Assembly: GCA_902588625.1 (NCBI GenBank)
Contig: CACIPU010000008.1
Coordinates: 1 to 43,143 of the forward strand
DNA length: 43,143 nt
From: an uncultured Pelagibacteraceae bacterium
Lineage (GTDB): Bacteria; Pseudomonadota; Alphaproteobacteria; Pelagibacterales; Pelagibacteraceae
Direction of reading: 5' to 3'
Shown here: one piece after another, positions 1-7,971 of the stretch
How positions within the stretch are numbered: position 1 is the first letter of the stretch
Layout: every line of letters starts with the position of its first letter
The notes under the pieces: model-generated
Seen by the model: only the letters and a program-made list of their open reading frames with translations
Database searches by the model: none
What the model was told of the DNA's origin: nothing
Position numbers and translations under genes: made by a program

Positions 1-533
1 AGTAATAAAGGTAATAAATAAAAAGCAATTATTGTTAACGCATAACCCAAGTGATATAGATAAACTTGATTACCTATTCCTCTAGCAAAAGCATCTCTGG
101 GAGGCATCAATCCGCCCCATATTGATATTAAATAAACAAATGGTAATGAAAAAATAAAATAACTAAATAGAGAAAAAGATTTTAATTTTAAATTTTTATT
201 AGAGAAAATAATTTGTACAAAACAAATTAATGGAATAATTGTAAGTTTTTGATCAAAATAAAGGCAAGCTGAGCTAAAAAAGGTGGTTAGTAATAAAAAA
301 TAATAATCTTTTAACAAATTATTTTTATTATTTAAAAATTTAGTCAAAAACAAAAATGAAAGCAATAGTGCTACTAAAGCGTAATTTTCCTCTAATGCCC
401 AATATGAGCTAGTCCTAAAATAGGGGCTTAAAAAAATAATACTCGAAATTAAAAGTAAAAGTAAACTTTCTTCCTTTTTAAATTTTTCTTTTAAACAAAA
501 GAAAAATAAGAATATTTTGATCCCATAATTATT
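1..533 (-). pseudogene. Broken, partial polytopic membrane protein (GT-C/Alg10-like glucosyltransferase remnant?)
   Basis: Reading the minus strand from 533 down to the window edge gives one open frame of about 177 codons without a usable start. It is strongly hydrophobic, with runs such as LLLLLISSIIFLSPYF, and contains TSSYWALEENYAL, ISIWGGLMPPRDAF and YLYHLGYALTIIAFYLLPLL. A TAA at 536-534 closes it upstream. The alternative frame just upstream (FEFKKVNAIKIIMGSKY) also looks protein-like but ends in TAA, so the N-terminal part seems to have been lost by a frameshift. The polytopic character and the WGG motif remind me of Alg10/DIE2-type lipid-sugar-dependent glucosyltransferases, which is a weak family guess. 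The neighbouring gene, a polyprenyl-phosphate-glucose synthase homologue, would supply the donor for such an enzyme. It continues beyond the window, so an assembly error cannot be excluded. Confidence 0.45.
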
Positions 534-658
534 TTAATGGCATTTACTTTTTTAAATTCAAAATTTCTTTTAAGTTATAGGAGTTCAATTTTTTTATTTT
601 TCTATTTATCAATTCTGTTAATTTTTTCTAATATTTATTATTATAATTTATCAAATGT

Positions 659-1387
659 TTAAATATTACGAAACTTTAAAATAAAAATTCCAAGTAACAT
701 TTTTATTGGATCCAAAAAAATATTTAAACTACTATTATTTTTATGAGTCCATTTTACTGGCAATTCTTTTATTTTGATATTCCTTGATTTAAGAAATAAG
801 ACTATTTCTAAATCATGATCAAAACCAAAAGTTTTTAGTTTTGAAAATAGTAACTTTGCAATATTTTTTTTATACAATTTATATCCACATTGCGTATCTT
901 TAATTTTTATTTTTAAAACATTTAAAACAAAAAATCTCATTATATTTCCCATGATATCCCTTAATAATTTTTTCTTTACAATTGATTTTTTGTGACCCCT
1001 AGATCCAAAATAAACAAAATATTCTTTAATTAATAATTTTTTCTTTAGCCAATTTGATAGTTGAAAAAGGGAAACCGACATATCGATATCGGTTGTTAAA
1101 ATCCAATCGTAATTTGCATTTTTTACACCAAATTTTAACGCAGCACCCTTTCCCATATTTTTTTTTAACTTTACAAATCTTATTTTTATATTTTTTTTCT
1201 TTTTAAAAGTTTTAATAAATTGTTTAATTAAATTGCAAGAATTGTCTTTACTTCCATCATCCACAAAAATTATTTCAATTTTAAATTTTTTTTTCTTTTT
1301 AAGGAAACTTTTAATATGACTAAAACTTGATTTTAATCTTAATTCTTCATTATAAACAGGAAATATTATTGATAAAGATTTAATCAT
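659..1387 (-). CDS. GT2 glycosyltransferase, polyprenyl-phosphate glucose/mannose synthase type (ALG5/DPM1-like)
   Basis: Transfers a hexose from a nucleotide sugar to a polyprenyl phosphate at the inner membrane, by family analogy. Visible GT-A motifs are SIIFPVYNEE at the N-terminus, VDDGSKDNS, GKGAALKFGV, the metal-binding DIDMS, then DTQCGYKLYKK and FGFDHDLEIVLFLK, which are hallmarks of the ALG5/DPM1 group. I start at the ATG at 1387 (MIKSLSIIFPVYNEE), giving 242 aa. The longer frame from 1441 adds a poor leader and would overlap the divergent methyltransferase gene. The two starts are only 26 bp apart, so any divergent promoters must extend into coding sequence. Downstream on the same strand is the broken membrane protein that may have used its product. 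The precise sugar is not deducible. Confidence 0.85.
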   Translation of the reverse strand: MIKSLSIIFPVYNEELRLKSSFSHIKSFLKKKKKFKIEIIFVDDGSKDNSCNLIKQFIKTFKKKKNIKIRFVKLKKNMGKGAALKFGVKNANYDWILTTDIDMSVSLFQLSNWLKKKLLIKEYFVYFGSRGHKKSIVKKKLLRDIMGNIMRFFVLNVLKIKIKDTQCGYKLYKKNIAKLLFSKLKTFGFDHDLEIVLFLKSRNIKIKELPVKWTHKNNSSLNIFLDPIKMLLGIFILKFRNI

Positions 1388-1413
1388 AATATAAATTATT
1401 AAAATAATTTCGT

Positions 1414-2055
1414 ATGATAAACTTTTTATTAAAAAATCCAAGCCTTTATAGATTTTATCAAAAAACTGTAAGAAGAAAATATGATGAATATGATTTTATT
1501 AAATTTATTTTTAAAAAAAAAATTTTTAAAAACGTTAGAGTTTTAGATATTTGTTGTGGAGACAGCTATATACTAGAATATATTCACGAATATATAGACG
1601 ATTATTTAGGTGTAGATAATAATGATAAATATTTATCTCAATGTAAAAATAGATGGAAAAAATTTAACTTTCAGCATTTAAATTTAAATGATAAATCAAA
1701 TATAGATTATTTCCTAAAATTTAGACCAAATTTTATTTTTATAAATGGAGCAATACATCATCTTGATGACAAAACAGTACAATCAATTAACGCTTTCATT
1801 AAAAATCACTTCTCAGATTGTTATTTTTTATCTATTGATCCAATCAAGAATAAAAATAAGTTAATTAATACTATTATGCTTAAATTAGATAGAGGAAAGT
1901 TTATACGTAACAAATTTCAATATGCTGAATTAATGGATTCGTTCAAATCTTTTATAATTGATGATTTTTACAAAATGAATTTTAAAAATATTTTTCATTA
2001 TAAGAATTTTAATCTTGAAGAACTTTATAATAATTGGAAAAAAGAAACTCTCTAA
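1414..2055 (+). CDS. Class I SAM-dependent methyltransferase
   Basis: 213 aa. The SAM-binding motif I is VRVLDICCGDSYILEYI (about residues 41-57), followed by the acidic YLGVDNND motif II that contacts the ribose, and FIFINGAIHHLDD as the post-I/IV segment. This is the arrangement of small Methyltransf_11/23-type enzymes. Substrate unknown. It opens a plus-strand run of surface-glycan genes and is followed by a GT2 whose likely ATG at 2070 lies 15 bp after this stop, so methylation of a sugar or lipid carrier intermediate is the natural inference. The glycine-rich loop has Cys-Cys-Gly-Asp instead of GxGxG, which is common in this superfamily and does not argue for loss of function. Confidence 0.8.
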   Translation: MINFLLKNPSLYRFYQKTVRRKYDEYDFIKFIFKKKIFKNVRVLDICCGDSYILEYIHEYIDDYLGVDNNDKYLSQCKNRWKKFNFQHLNLNDKSNIDYFLKFRPNFIFINGAIHHLDDKTVQSINAFIKNHFSDCYFLSIDPIKNKNKLINTIMLKLDRGKFIRNKFQYAELMDSFKSFIIDDFYKMNFKNIFHYKNFNLEELYNNWKKETL

Positions 2056-2069
2056 AAAAAATTTATATA

Positions 2070-2840
2070 ATGTTCAATAACTTAAATACTACATCGGTGG
2101 AAATAGTTTTACCAAATTATAACTCAGCACCTTACTTGGAGGAAACTATTAATTCAATATTAAATCAAACTTATACAAATTGGAAATTAACTATCACCGA
2201 CGCATACTCAAATTTAGAAACAAAAAAAATTTTAAAAAAATATGCCGATCATCCAAAAATAAATATAATATGGTTAAAAAAAAATAAAAAAGCAGGATTT
2301 TGCCGCAATCTGATAATTAGAAATTCCAAAGCAGAATATCTTGCGTTTATCGACTCAGATGATATTTGGGAAAAAAATAAACTTTTTAAGCAAATGAATT
2401 TTATGATTAAAAATAAATATTATTTTACGTATACTAATTATCAACCATTTCAAGACAGTCAAAAAGAAAATCAATATAAAGAAATTTGTCCAGAAGAAAT
2501 TTTTACTTACAATAAATTTATTAAAAATACTTCTATTGCAACAAGTACAATGATTGTTAAAAATTCTCTTGTCCGAGATATTAAGTTTAGCAATACAAAA
2601 ATTTGTGAAGATTATTATTTTAAATGCCAAATCTTGCAAAAAATCAAATATGCTTATTGTTTAAAAGAAAATTTAATGAAGTATAGAATTAGAAAAAATT
2701 CACTTCAAAGTAATAAAATAAGAAATATTTATTGGATTTGGTATATAAATAAAAAATATAACAAAATGATTCTTTACAAAAATTTAATATCAATAATTGG
2801 AATTTCATTTAACTCAATAAAAAAGTATGGATTTAAATAA
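2070..2840 (+). CDS. Family 2 glycosyltransferase
   Basis: 256 aa from the ATG at 2070. An earlier in-frame ATG at 2034 would overlap the methyltransferase gene and adds a basic leader that does not match GT2 proteins, so I prefer 2070. Motifs: VEIVLPNYNSAPYLEETINS at the N-terminus (nucleotide-sugar binding), SILNQTYTNWKLTITDAYS, then AEYLAFIDSDDIWEKNK with the metal-coordinating DSDD. The pattern resembles enzymes that add a single residue in LPS, capsule or teichuronic acid synthesis. The C-terminal part is basic and probably membrane-associated without a clear transmembrane helix. It overlaps the next gene by 14 bp, which suggests translational coupling. Confidence 0.85.
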   Translation: MFNNLNTTSVEIVLPNYNSAPYLEETINSILNQTYTNWKLTITDAYSNLETKKILKKYADHPKINIIWLKKNKKAGFCRNLIIRNSKAEYLAFIDSDDIWEKNKLFKQMNFMIKNKYYFTYTNYQPFQDSQKENQYKEICPEEIFTYNKFIKNTSIATSTMIVKNSLVRDIKFSNTKICEDYYFKCQILQKIKYAYCLKENLMKYRIRKNSLQSNKIRNIYWIWYINKKYNKMILYKNLISIIGISFNSIKKYGFK

Positions 2841-3885
2841 TTTAATTTTATTTTTTTTTATAATTATTTTTAGTTTATTTTTTTACAAATATTCAATTTC
2901 TTTTTTAAAAAAATATAATTTAAAAATACTTGTTGATGATGAGTTTAAAAAACCTCAATCTTTCCACGAGCTTCCCATATCTACTATTGGTGGACTTGGT
3001 GTATATTTATCTTTTTTAATCATATTTATATTTTTTTTTTTTACAAAAGAGATAGTTTATTTTGAATATTTATCTTTTTGTACATTATTTTTTATTTTGG
3101 GTTTATCAGATGACTTAAAACTAAACTTGCCCCCAAAGTTTAGATTAATTTTAATGATTGTATTTTTAATTACTTTAGTAATTTTCAATAATTTTTACAT
3201 AGTGAATACTGGCATAGAATTTATCAATAGGTTTTTAGAGATAGATATTTTTGCTCTATTTTTTATTTGTTTATGTTTTTTATTTATTATTAACGGAAGT
3301 AATTTGATTGATGGCTACAACGGATTACTTGGAATTCATACCTTAATTGTTTTAATAAATTTATTTTTTGTTAATTACGCAAGTGAAAATTATAATTTAG
3401 CTTTACTAATGTTTTCTATGATTTTAATAGTAACAATTTTTATTAAATATAATTTTCCAAAAGCAAAAATTTTTCTTGGAGATGGAGGTTCTTATTTTTT
3501 AGGATCTTTTTTAGCTATATCAGTAATACAAACAAGTATATCTAATCCTATTATTTCTCCGTTTTATTTTTGTATTTTGATGTTTTACTTATTTTTTGAA
3601 GTTTTTTTTTCATTCATAAGAAAAATTATTTTTGCAAAACAATCTCCACTTTTTCCAGATAATAAGCATTTGCATATGTTAATTTATAAACTTTTACTTA
3701 AAAAAAATAATGATAAATTGAAAAGTAATTATTTAGTTTCTATAATATTAAATTCAGTATATTTGATTATGTTAATTCCAGCAATTATTATGAGAGAAAA
3801 TGGATTTTTTTGCAAATATTATTCCTTATTACTGTTTGCTACTTACCTTTTTTCTTACAAGAAAATTTATGATAAAGTTAAATAA
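2827..3885 (+). CDS. Undecaprenyl-phosphate sugar-1-phosphate transferase, WecA/MraY family
   Basis: 352 aa polytopic membrane enzyme expected to start a lipid-linked glycan by moving a HexNAc-1-phosphate from a UDP-sugar to undecaprenyl phosphate. About ten hydrophobic segments are visible. Family motifs in order: FHELPISTIGG near residue 45, GLSDDLKLNLPPKFRL (Mg-binding DD), INGSNLIDGYNGLLG, KAKIFLGDGGSYFLGS, and the cytoplasmic histidine loop PDNKHLHMLIYK. The HLH loop matches WecA-like enzymes more than MraY (peptidoglycan); I therefore call it an O-antigen/capsule initiator. Its start codon lies inside the preceding GT2 gene. As the likely initiating transferase it anchors the function of the surrounding cluster as synthesis of a lipid-linked surface polysaccharide. 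Confidence 0.87.
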   Translation: MDLNNLILFFFIIIFSLFFYKYSISFLKKYNLKILVDDEFKKPQSFHELPISTIGGLGVYLSFLIIFIFFFFTKEIVYFEYLSFCTLFFILGLSDDLKLNLPPKFRLILMIVFLITLVIFNNFYIVNTGIEFINRFLEIDIFALFFICLCFLFIINGSNLIDGYNGLLGIHTLIVLINLFFVNYASENYNLALLMFSMILIVTIFIKYNFPKAKIFLGDGGSYFLGSFLAISVIQTSISNPIISPFYFCILMFYLFFEVFFSFIRKIIFAKQSPLFPDNKHLHMLIYKLLLKKNNDKLKSNYLVSIILNSVYLIMLIPAIIMRENGFFCKYYSLLLFATYLFSYKKIYDKVK

Positions 3886-3915
3886 AAGATTTTAAAAAAA
3901 TATAAAAAGATTCTC

Positions 3916-4323
3916 ATGAAAATAATTTTAATTATGGGTTTGCCTGGCTCTGGCAAAACTACTTTAGCCACAAAGCTAGCACCTTTGATAAATGCAAAGA
4001 GAATTAATGCAGATGAAGTTAGAAAAGCTGCAAATGATTGGGATTTTTCTGAAGAGGGAAGAAAAAGACAAGCCAAAAGAATGGCAGATCTTGCAAAAAT
4101 AGAGAAGCAAAAAGGGAATTATGTGATAGCTGATTTTATTTGCCCGACTCAAGAAGCAAGAAATTTATTTCCCGCAGACTATGTTGTGTGGGTAGATACA
4201 ATAATAAAAGGTAGATTTGATGACACAAATGAAATGTTTGAAAAACCTGAAAAATTTGATTGCCACGTTACAACCCAAAATGCTAAACAATGGGCAGCTC
4301 ATATTGCGGAGAGAATAAAATAA
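3916..4323 (+). CDS. Small P-loop kinase, adenylylsulfate-kinase-like
   Basis: 135 aa. The Walker A motif GLPGSGKTTLA sits at residues 9-19, followed by a long charged helix with KRINADEVRKAAND and EEGRKRQAKRMADLA, and the strand YVIADFICPTQEAR. This order resembles APS kinase (CysC) and related small kinases; APS kinases are usually somewhat longer (about 180-200 aa), so the acceptor may differ. The stop codon overlaps the ATG of the following nucleotidyltransferase gene (TAATG), so the two products are probably made together and may act in sequence. Position inside the glycan cluster suggests making an activated group for sugar decoration, for example a sulfate or nucleotidyl donor, but the substrate is not shown by the sequence. 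Confidence 0.7.
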   Translation: MKIILIMGLPGSGKTTLATKLAPLINAKRINADEVRKAANDWDFSEEGRKRQAKRMADLAKIEKQKGNYVIADFICPTQEARNLFPADYVVWVDTIIKGRFDDTNEMFEKPEKFDCHVTTQNAKQWAAHIAERIK

Positions 4324-4697
4324 TGACATATGAATGGAATAATAAAAAACCAACAGCGCAGATGTTGGGTAGATGGCAACCTTTTCATGATGGTCATTAT
4401 GCACTTTTTGAAGAAATTATAAAAAAAACAGGACAAGTGTGTATACAAGTTAGAGATGTTAAGGGTGTCGACGACAATCCTTTCGATTTTGAATTTGTTA
4501 AATCTAAAATTACAGAGAGATTAGAACCAAAGTATAAAAATAGATTTAAAGTTGTTTTAGTTCCAAATATAACAAACATTTGTTATGGAAGAGGTGTTGG
4601 ATACAAAATAGAAGAAATTGTTTTAAGTGAAGAAATCCAAAAGATTTCAGCAACAAAAATTCGAAAAGAATTGAGAGAAAAAGGCAAGCTAAAGTAA
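4323..4697 (+). CDS. Cytidylyltransferase-fold (HIGH) nucleotidyltransferase, NadM-like
   Basis: 124 aa from the ATG at 4323, which shares its first base with the kinase stop. The N-terminal nucleotide-binding motif is GRWQPFHDGHYALFEE (HxGH equivalent HDGH), followed by DDNPFDFEFVKSKI and the C-terminal ISATKIRKELR, the counterpart of the ISxTxxR phosphate-binding motif. The order and spacing resemble archaeal-type NMN adenylyltransferase (NadM) and other cytidylyltransferase-like proteins, but this one is shorter than NadM (about 170 aa). An NAD-synthesis role is doubtful because the gene is paired with a kinase and embedded among glycosyltransferases. More likely it transfers a nucleotidyl group to a surface-glycan precursor. 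Confidence 0.7.
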   Translation: MTYEWNNKKPTAQMLGRWQPFHDGHYALFEEIIKKTGQVCIQVRDVKGVDDNPFDFEFVKSKITERLEPKYKNRFKVVLVPNITNICYGRGVGYKIEEIVLSEEIQKISATKIRKELREKGKLK

Positions 4698-4702
4698 GAT
4701 GA

Positions 4703-5728
4703 ATGTTCTATAAAAATTTAATAATAATAAATAATGAAAAAATTTTTACAGAAAACAATAATTTCTATTGTGATAATCTAGACTTAAAAATTTTACCAGA
4801 AGAGCTTAATAAATATCATGAAGTTAAATATATTGTAAGATTTTCTTCTCAAAAAAAAGATCAAAAAATAAATATAAAAAATGTAAATCCTTCTCCTAAT
4901 ATTTTTAAATTTATCTACTCTATTTATAAAACTTTTAAAACTACAAATGCAACTTATTTAATAATAAGCATAACTCCTTATACTTTTTTTTCTTTTTTAC
5001 TTTTATTTCTTTTCAAAAAAAGAACCTTTACCTATTTATTTAGCAGTGGACACGAAGAATATGAACACATACTAGGAAAGTGGTCGGTTTGGATTTATGA
5101 TTTAATGTATAAAATAGTAACTTCCAATTCTAAAGTTATTGTTTGCCACGAGAGGTTATACAGCAAAGATAAATCGCATCTTGTTTATATATCTAGACTC
5201 GATGATATGTGGTTGTTAAATCAAAAAAAAGCACAATTAGACAAAGTAAGATTTTTATATGTAGGCAGAATGAGCCCTGAGAAAGGTATTTTTGATTTTA
5301 TAAATATGTTCAATAAAATGAATATTGAAAAAAAATTTTCTATCGTTGGCAATCCAGAACAGCACGAAATTAATAATAAAAATATTAAGTTTTATGGCTA
5401 TATTGCTGATCCACATTTATTAATTGATATTTATGATAAGCACAATATAACTATATTACCTTCTTTCACTGAGGCAACTCCATATGTTGTTGATGAGTCT
5501 CTATCTCGCAAAAGACCTGTTATTATTTTTGATGATATTAAATACATCGTTAGAAACAAGATAGGAATTTTTGTTACACAAAGAGATTTAAACTCTTTTT
5601 TGAAAACTTCGAAATATATTATGGATAATTATAATGAAATACAAAAAAAAATGGAAAAAAATGTACTACCAACTAAAAAGAGTATGATAAAACAAATTTC
5701 TGACATTATTAAACTTGAAGATTCCTAA
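4703..5728 (+). CDS. GT4-type (GT-B) glycosyltransferase
   Basis: 341 aa. The C-terminal domain is clearly Glycos_transf_1: VRFLYVGRMSPEKGIFDFI starts it, KNIKFYGYI follows, and SFTEATPYVVDESLSRKRPVI carries the EX7E donor-binding signature (Glu-Ala-Thr-Pro...Asp-Glu). The N-terminal half is divergent, basic and AT-biased, and contains one hydrophobic patch (about residues 87-105) that could bind the membrane. It begins 5 bp after the nucleotidyltransferase stop. It probably adds a sugar to the lipid-linked intermediate made by the WecA-like enzyme; acceptor and donor cannot be read from the sequence. Confidence 0.82.
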   Translation: MFYKNLIIINNEKIFTENNNFYCDNLDLKILPEELNKYHEVKYIVRFSSQKKDQKINIKNVNPSPNIFKFIYSIYKTFKTTNATYLIISITPYTFFSFLLLFLFKKRTFTYLFSSGHEEYEHILGKWSVWIYDLMYKIVTSNSKVIVCHERLYSKDKSHLVYISRLDDMWLLNQKKAQLDKVRFLYVGRMSPEKGIFDFINMFNKMNIEKKFSIVGNPEQHEINNKNIKFYGYIADPHLLIDIYDKHNITILPSFTEATPYVVDESLSRKRPVIIFDDIKYIVRNKIGIFVTQRDLNSFLKTSKYIMDNYNEIQKKMEKNVLPTKKSMIKQISDIIKLEDS

Positions 5729-5763
5729 AATATGAAAATTTTAGAAAAAATTTTATAAATTTT

Positions 5764-6696
5764 ATGAAAAAAGAAAAATACTTAATTACAGGTTGCGCTG
5801 GATTTATTGGATCAAATTTAGTAAAAAAAATTTATAAAAAATATGAACTAATTTTAGTAGATGATCTTTCTGAAGGGTCGTTACTAAATCTTCCTAAAAT
5901 TTTAAGAAAAAAACTAATTAAAAAAAAAATTCAAGATTTAGAAAATTTAAAAACAACTAAATTAAATGGTATTTTTCACCTGGCTGCGCAAGGCTCAGTA
6001 CCTTTCTCTTTAATAAATTATTATAAAAGTAGTCAAAATAATATCGCAAGCTCACTTAGGGTATTTGAAATTTCTAAAAAATTTTCTGCACCAGTTGTTT
6101 ATGCATCTTCATCTGCTATCTATGGAAACCTACCTTTAGGAGATGATAAAAAAGAAAAATATTCTATATTGTCTCCATATGCTCAAGATAAATTATCTGT
6201 TGAACACTATGCAAAGATGTCTTTTGAAGTTTTTAAAACACCTTCCATTGGACTAAGATTCTATAATGTGTATGGACCCGGTCAAAAATCTAACAGCACA
6301 TACTCAGCAGTTATTCCAATATTTATTCATAATATGTTAAAAAAATTACCAATAATTATAAATGGAGGCTTCCAAACAAGGGACTTCATTTACGTCAATG
6401 ACATTATTGACATAATGCTTATGTCAATGAAAAAAGTAAAAAAAAGAAAAAATTTTGAAACTTTTAATGTATGTACAGGCAAATCAGTAAATATAGATTT
6501 TTTATTTAAATTAATTAAAAAAATTATCAAAGCAAATCCAAAAATAATTAGACGTAAGCTTGATAAATTTGATCCAAAAAAATCATTAGGTACTTATGAA
6601 AAATCTTTTAAAAGTCTAAATTTAAAAAAATATAATTTTACCAAATTAGAAGATGGTCTAATTAAAACTGTTAATTATATTAAAGAAAGAAATTGA
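5764..6696 (+). CDS. NAD-dependent sugar epimerase/dehydratase (SDR extended family)
   Basis: 310 aa. Rossmann motif ITGCAGFIGSNL near residue 8 (GxxGxxG), the acidic VDDLSEGS at the end of strand 2, HLAAQGSVP, the catalytic region ASSSAIYG and YAQDK (YxxxK), then RFYNVYGPGQ and GGFQTRDFIYVNDI. These are the usual landmarks of UDP-glucose 4-epimerase/dTDP-glucose 4,6-dehydratase relatives. It acts on nucleotide sugars in the cytoplasm. The product specificity is not predictable; the neighbouring DegT aminotransferase suggests supply of a keto- or epimerised sugar for amination. Confidence 0.86.
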   Translation: MKKEKYLITGCAGFIGSNLVKKIYKKYELILVDDLSEGSLLNLPKILRKKLIKKKIQDLENLKTTKLNGIFHLAAQGSVPFSLINYYKSSQNNIASSLRVFEISKKFSAPVVYASSSAIYGNLPLGDDKKEKYSILSPYAQDKLSVEHYAKMSFEVFKTPSIGLRFYNVYGPGQKSNSTYSAVIPIFIHNMLKKLPIIINGGFQTRDFIYVNDIIDIMLMSMKKVKKRKNFETFNVCTGKSVNIDFLFKLIKKIIKANPKIIRRKLDKFDPKKSLGTYEKSFKSLNLKKYNFTKLEDGLIKTVNYIKERN

Positions 6697-6705
6697 TTTA
6701 AGCTT

Positions 6706-7971
6706 ATGAAAACTTTTGATTGGATTATCATAGGCGGAGGTGTAGCAGGAATTTCTTTATCAGAAATATTAGTAAGAGAAGGACATACTGTAGCACTAGT
6801 AGAAAAAGAAAAAAAATTAGCTTCCAAAACTACTAAAGAATTTCATGAATGGGTTCACACAGGTTCTTTATATACACTTGTAAAAGATGAAATGAAAACA
6901 CTTAAATATATTTTGGGATCTTTAGATGACCTTTTAGAGTTTTATTCTTCTTATACGAATATGAATCTAAAACCTACCGAAAGTGGTTTGGAAATTTTAA
7001 ATCAGAACGGAGGTTGGTTTAATCAAAAGTATATTCATTTTAAATATAGATTAAAAAATAGGAAATTAATACTTCCATGGCTATATGCAGTAGCAAGATC
7101 AGTAGCCTTAATAGGAGGTATTAAAGAACATGATTGGCTGCGTAGAAGAGCTGGGATATTAGAAAGTGTTACAGCTAAATATTACCTACCTATTATGAAA
7201 AATTTGTTGAAAATTTTATTAAGTAAAAAAAAATTTTTAAAAACGCAGACTACAGATTTTACACTAAATTCTAGACTGTTATTAAGAGATATGATTACAA
7301 CATCTATAAATGGGGGTCTAGAAATTTTTACTAATAATGAACTTTTAGAAATAAAAAATTTTGATAATTACTTAGTGGCAAACTGTTCTAATAAAAATTT
7401 AACAGCAAAAAACATGGTTATTTGTTCAGGTGGAGAGATAGAAAAGTTTAGTGATTTGAAAATTACTAAGTCTTACGCACCAATAGCTGTAGTTAAAAAT
7501 ATAAAAGAAAATACCGAATCGTTTGTTGAGTTAGATTATTTTAAAAATAATTGTATTAATATTATTACCAAAGGAAAAAAGTATGGTTTAATTGGAGGAA
7601 TAAGTTTAAAAGAAAAGGATAAAGTTAAAAAATACTTTGATTTTATGATAGAAGAACACAAAAAACATAATACAGATATTCAAGTGCTTGAAAAGTATGT
7701 AGGGATAAAGAATGAAATATCTGAAAAAAGAGAAAATCGAAATTATCTATTTCATATAAATCCATCAAAAAAATATAAAAATGTTTGGTCAGTCATTCCT
7801 GGAAAATTTACATTGGCATTTAGTATGGCACCTGAATTTTACAGAGTAGTTTATAATAAAAATCCCAGAAAATTTTTTAAAACTTTTGAGGATAAGGGTG
7901 ATTTTTCACACTTCATCGATGATACTATTTGGGAAGAAATTCAAAAAAAGGCACAAAATGGGAGCAATTAA
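6706..7971 (+). CDS. FAD-dependent oxidoreductase (DAO/GlpD-like fold)
   Basis: 421 aa. The dinucleotide-binding motif WIIIGGGVAGISLSEILVREG is at the N-terminus, followed by the acidic strand-2 end VALVEKEKKLASKT. NMVICSGGEIEKF around residue 238 is the second FAD-contacting segment, and VWSVIPGKFTLAF near the C-terminus fits the DAO fold. Substrate unknown. The gene overlaps the aminotransferase start by 14 bp and follows an epimerase, so a role in oxidising a sugar or amino-sugar precursor is plausible. An alternative is an amino-acid-type oxidase unrelated to glycans. The segment TKEFHEWVHTGSLYT resembles the region after the FAD motif in L-2-hydroxyglutarate oxidase-like proteins, but I would not name it. 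Confidence 0.78.
   Translation: MKTFDWIIIGGGVAGISLSEILVREGHTVALVEKEKKLASKTTKEFHEWVHTGSLYTLVKDEMKTLKYILGSLDDLLEFYSSYTNMNLKPTESGLEILNQNGGWFNQKYIHFKYRLKNRKLILPWLYAVARSVALIGGIKEHDWLRRRAGILESVTAKYYLPIMKNLLKILLSKKKFLKTQTTDFTLNSRLLLRDMITTSINGGLEIFTNNELLEIKNFDNYLVANCSNKNLTAKNMVICSGGEIEKFSDLKITKSYAPIAVVKNIKENTESFVELDYFKNNCINIITKGKKYGLIGGISLKEKDKVKKYFDFMIEEHKKHNTDIQVLEKYVGIKNEISEKRENRNYLFHINPSKKYKNVWSVIPGKFTLAFSMAPEFYRVVYNKNPRKFFKTFEDKGDFSHFIDDTIWEEIQKKAQNGSN

Noticed and set aside
1388-1441. N-terminal extension of the ALG5-like enzyme
   Set aside because: The added residues are not GT2-like and overlap the divergent methyltransferase start; the ATG at 1387 is better.
2355-2639. 94-codon minus-strand frame
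   Set aside because: Antisense shadow of the GT2 gene; composition is AT-driven, without motifs or a start context.
7886-7957. N-terminal extension of the DegT aminotransferase
   Set aside because: The extension (MRIRVIFHTSSM...) is the shifted frame of the oxidoreductase C-terminus; the ATG at 7958 matches the family start.
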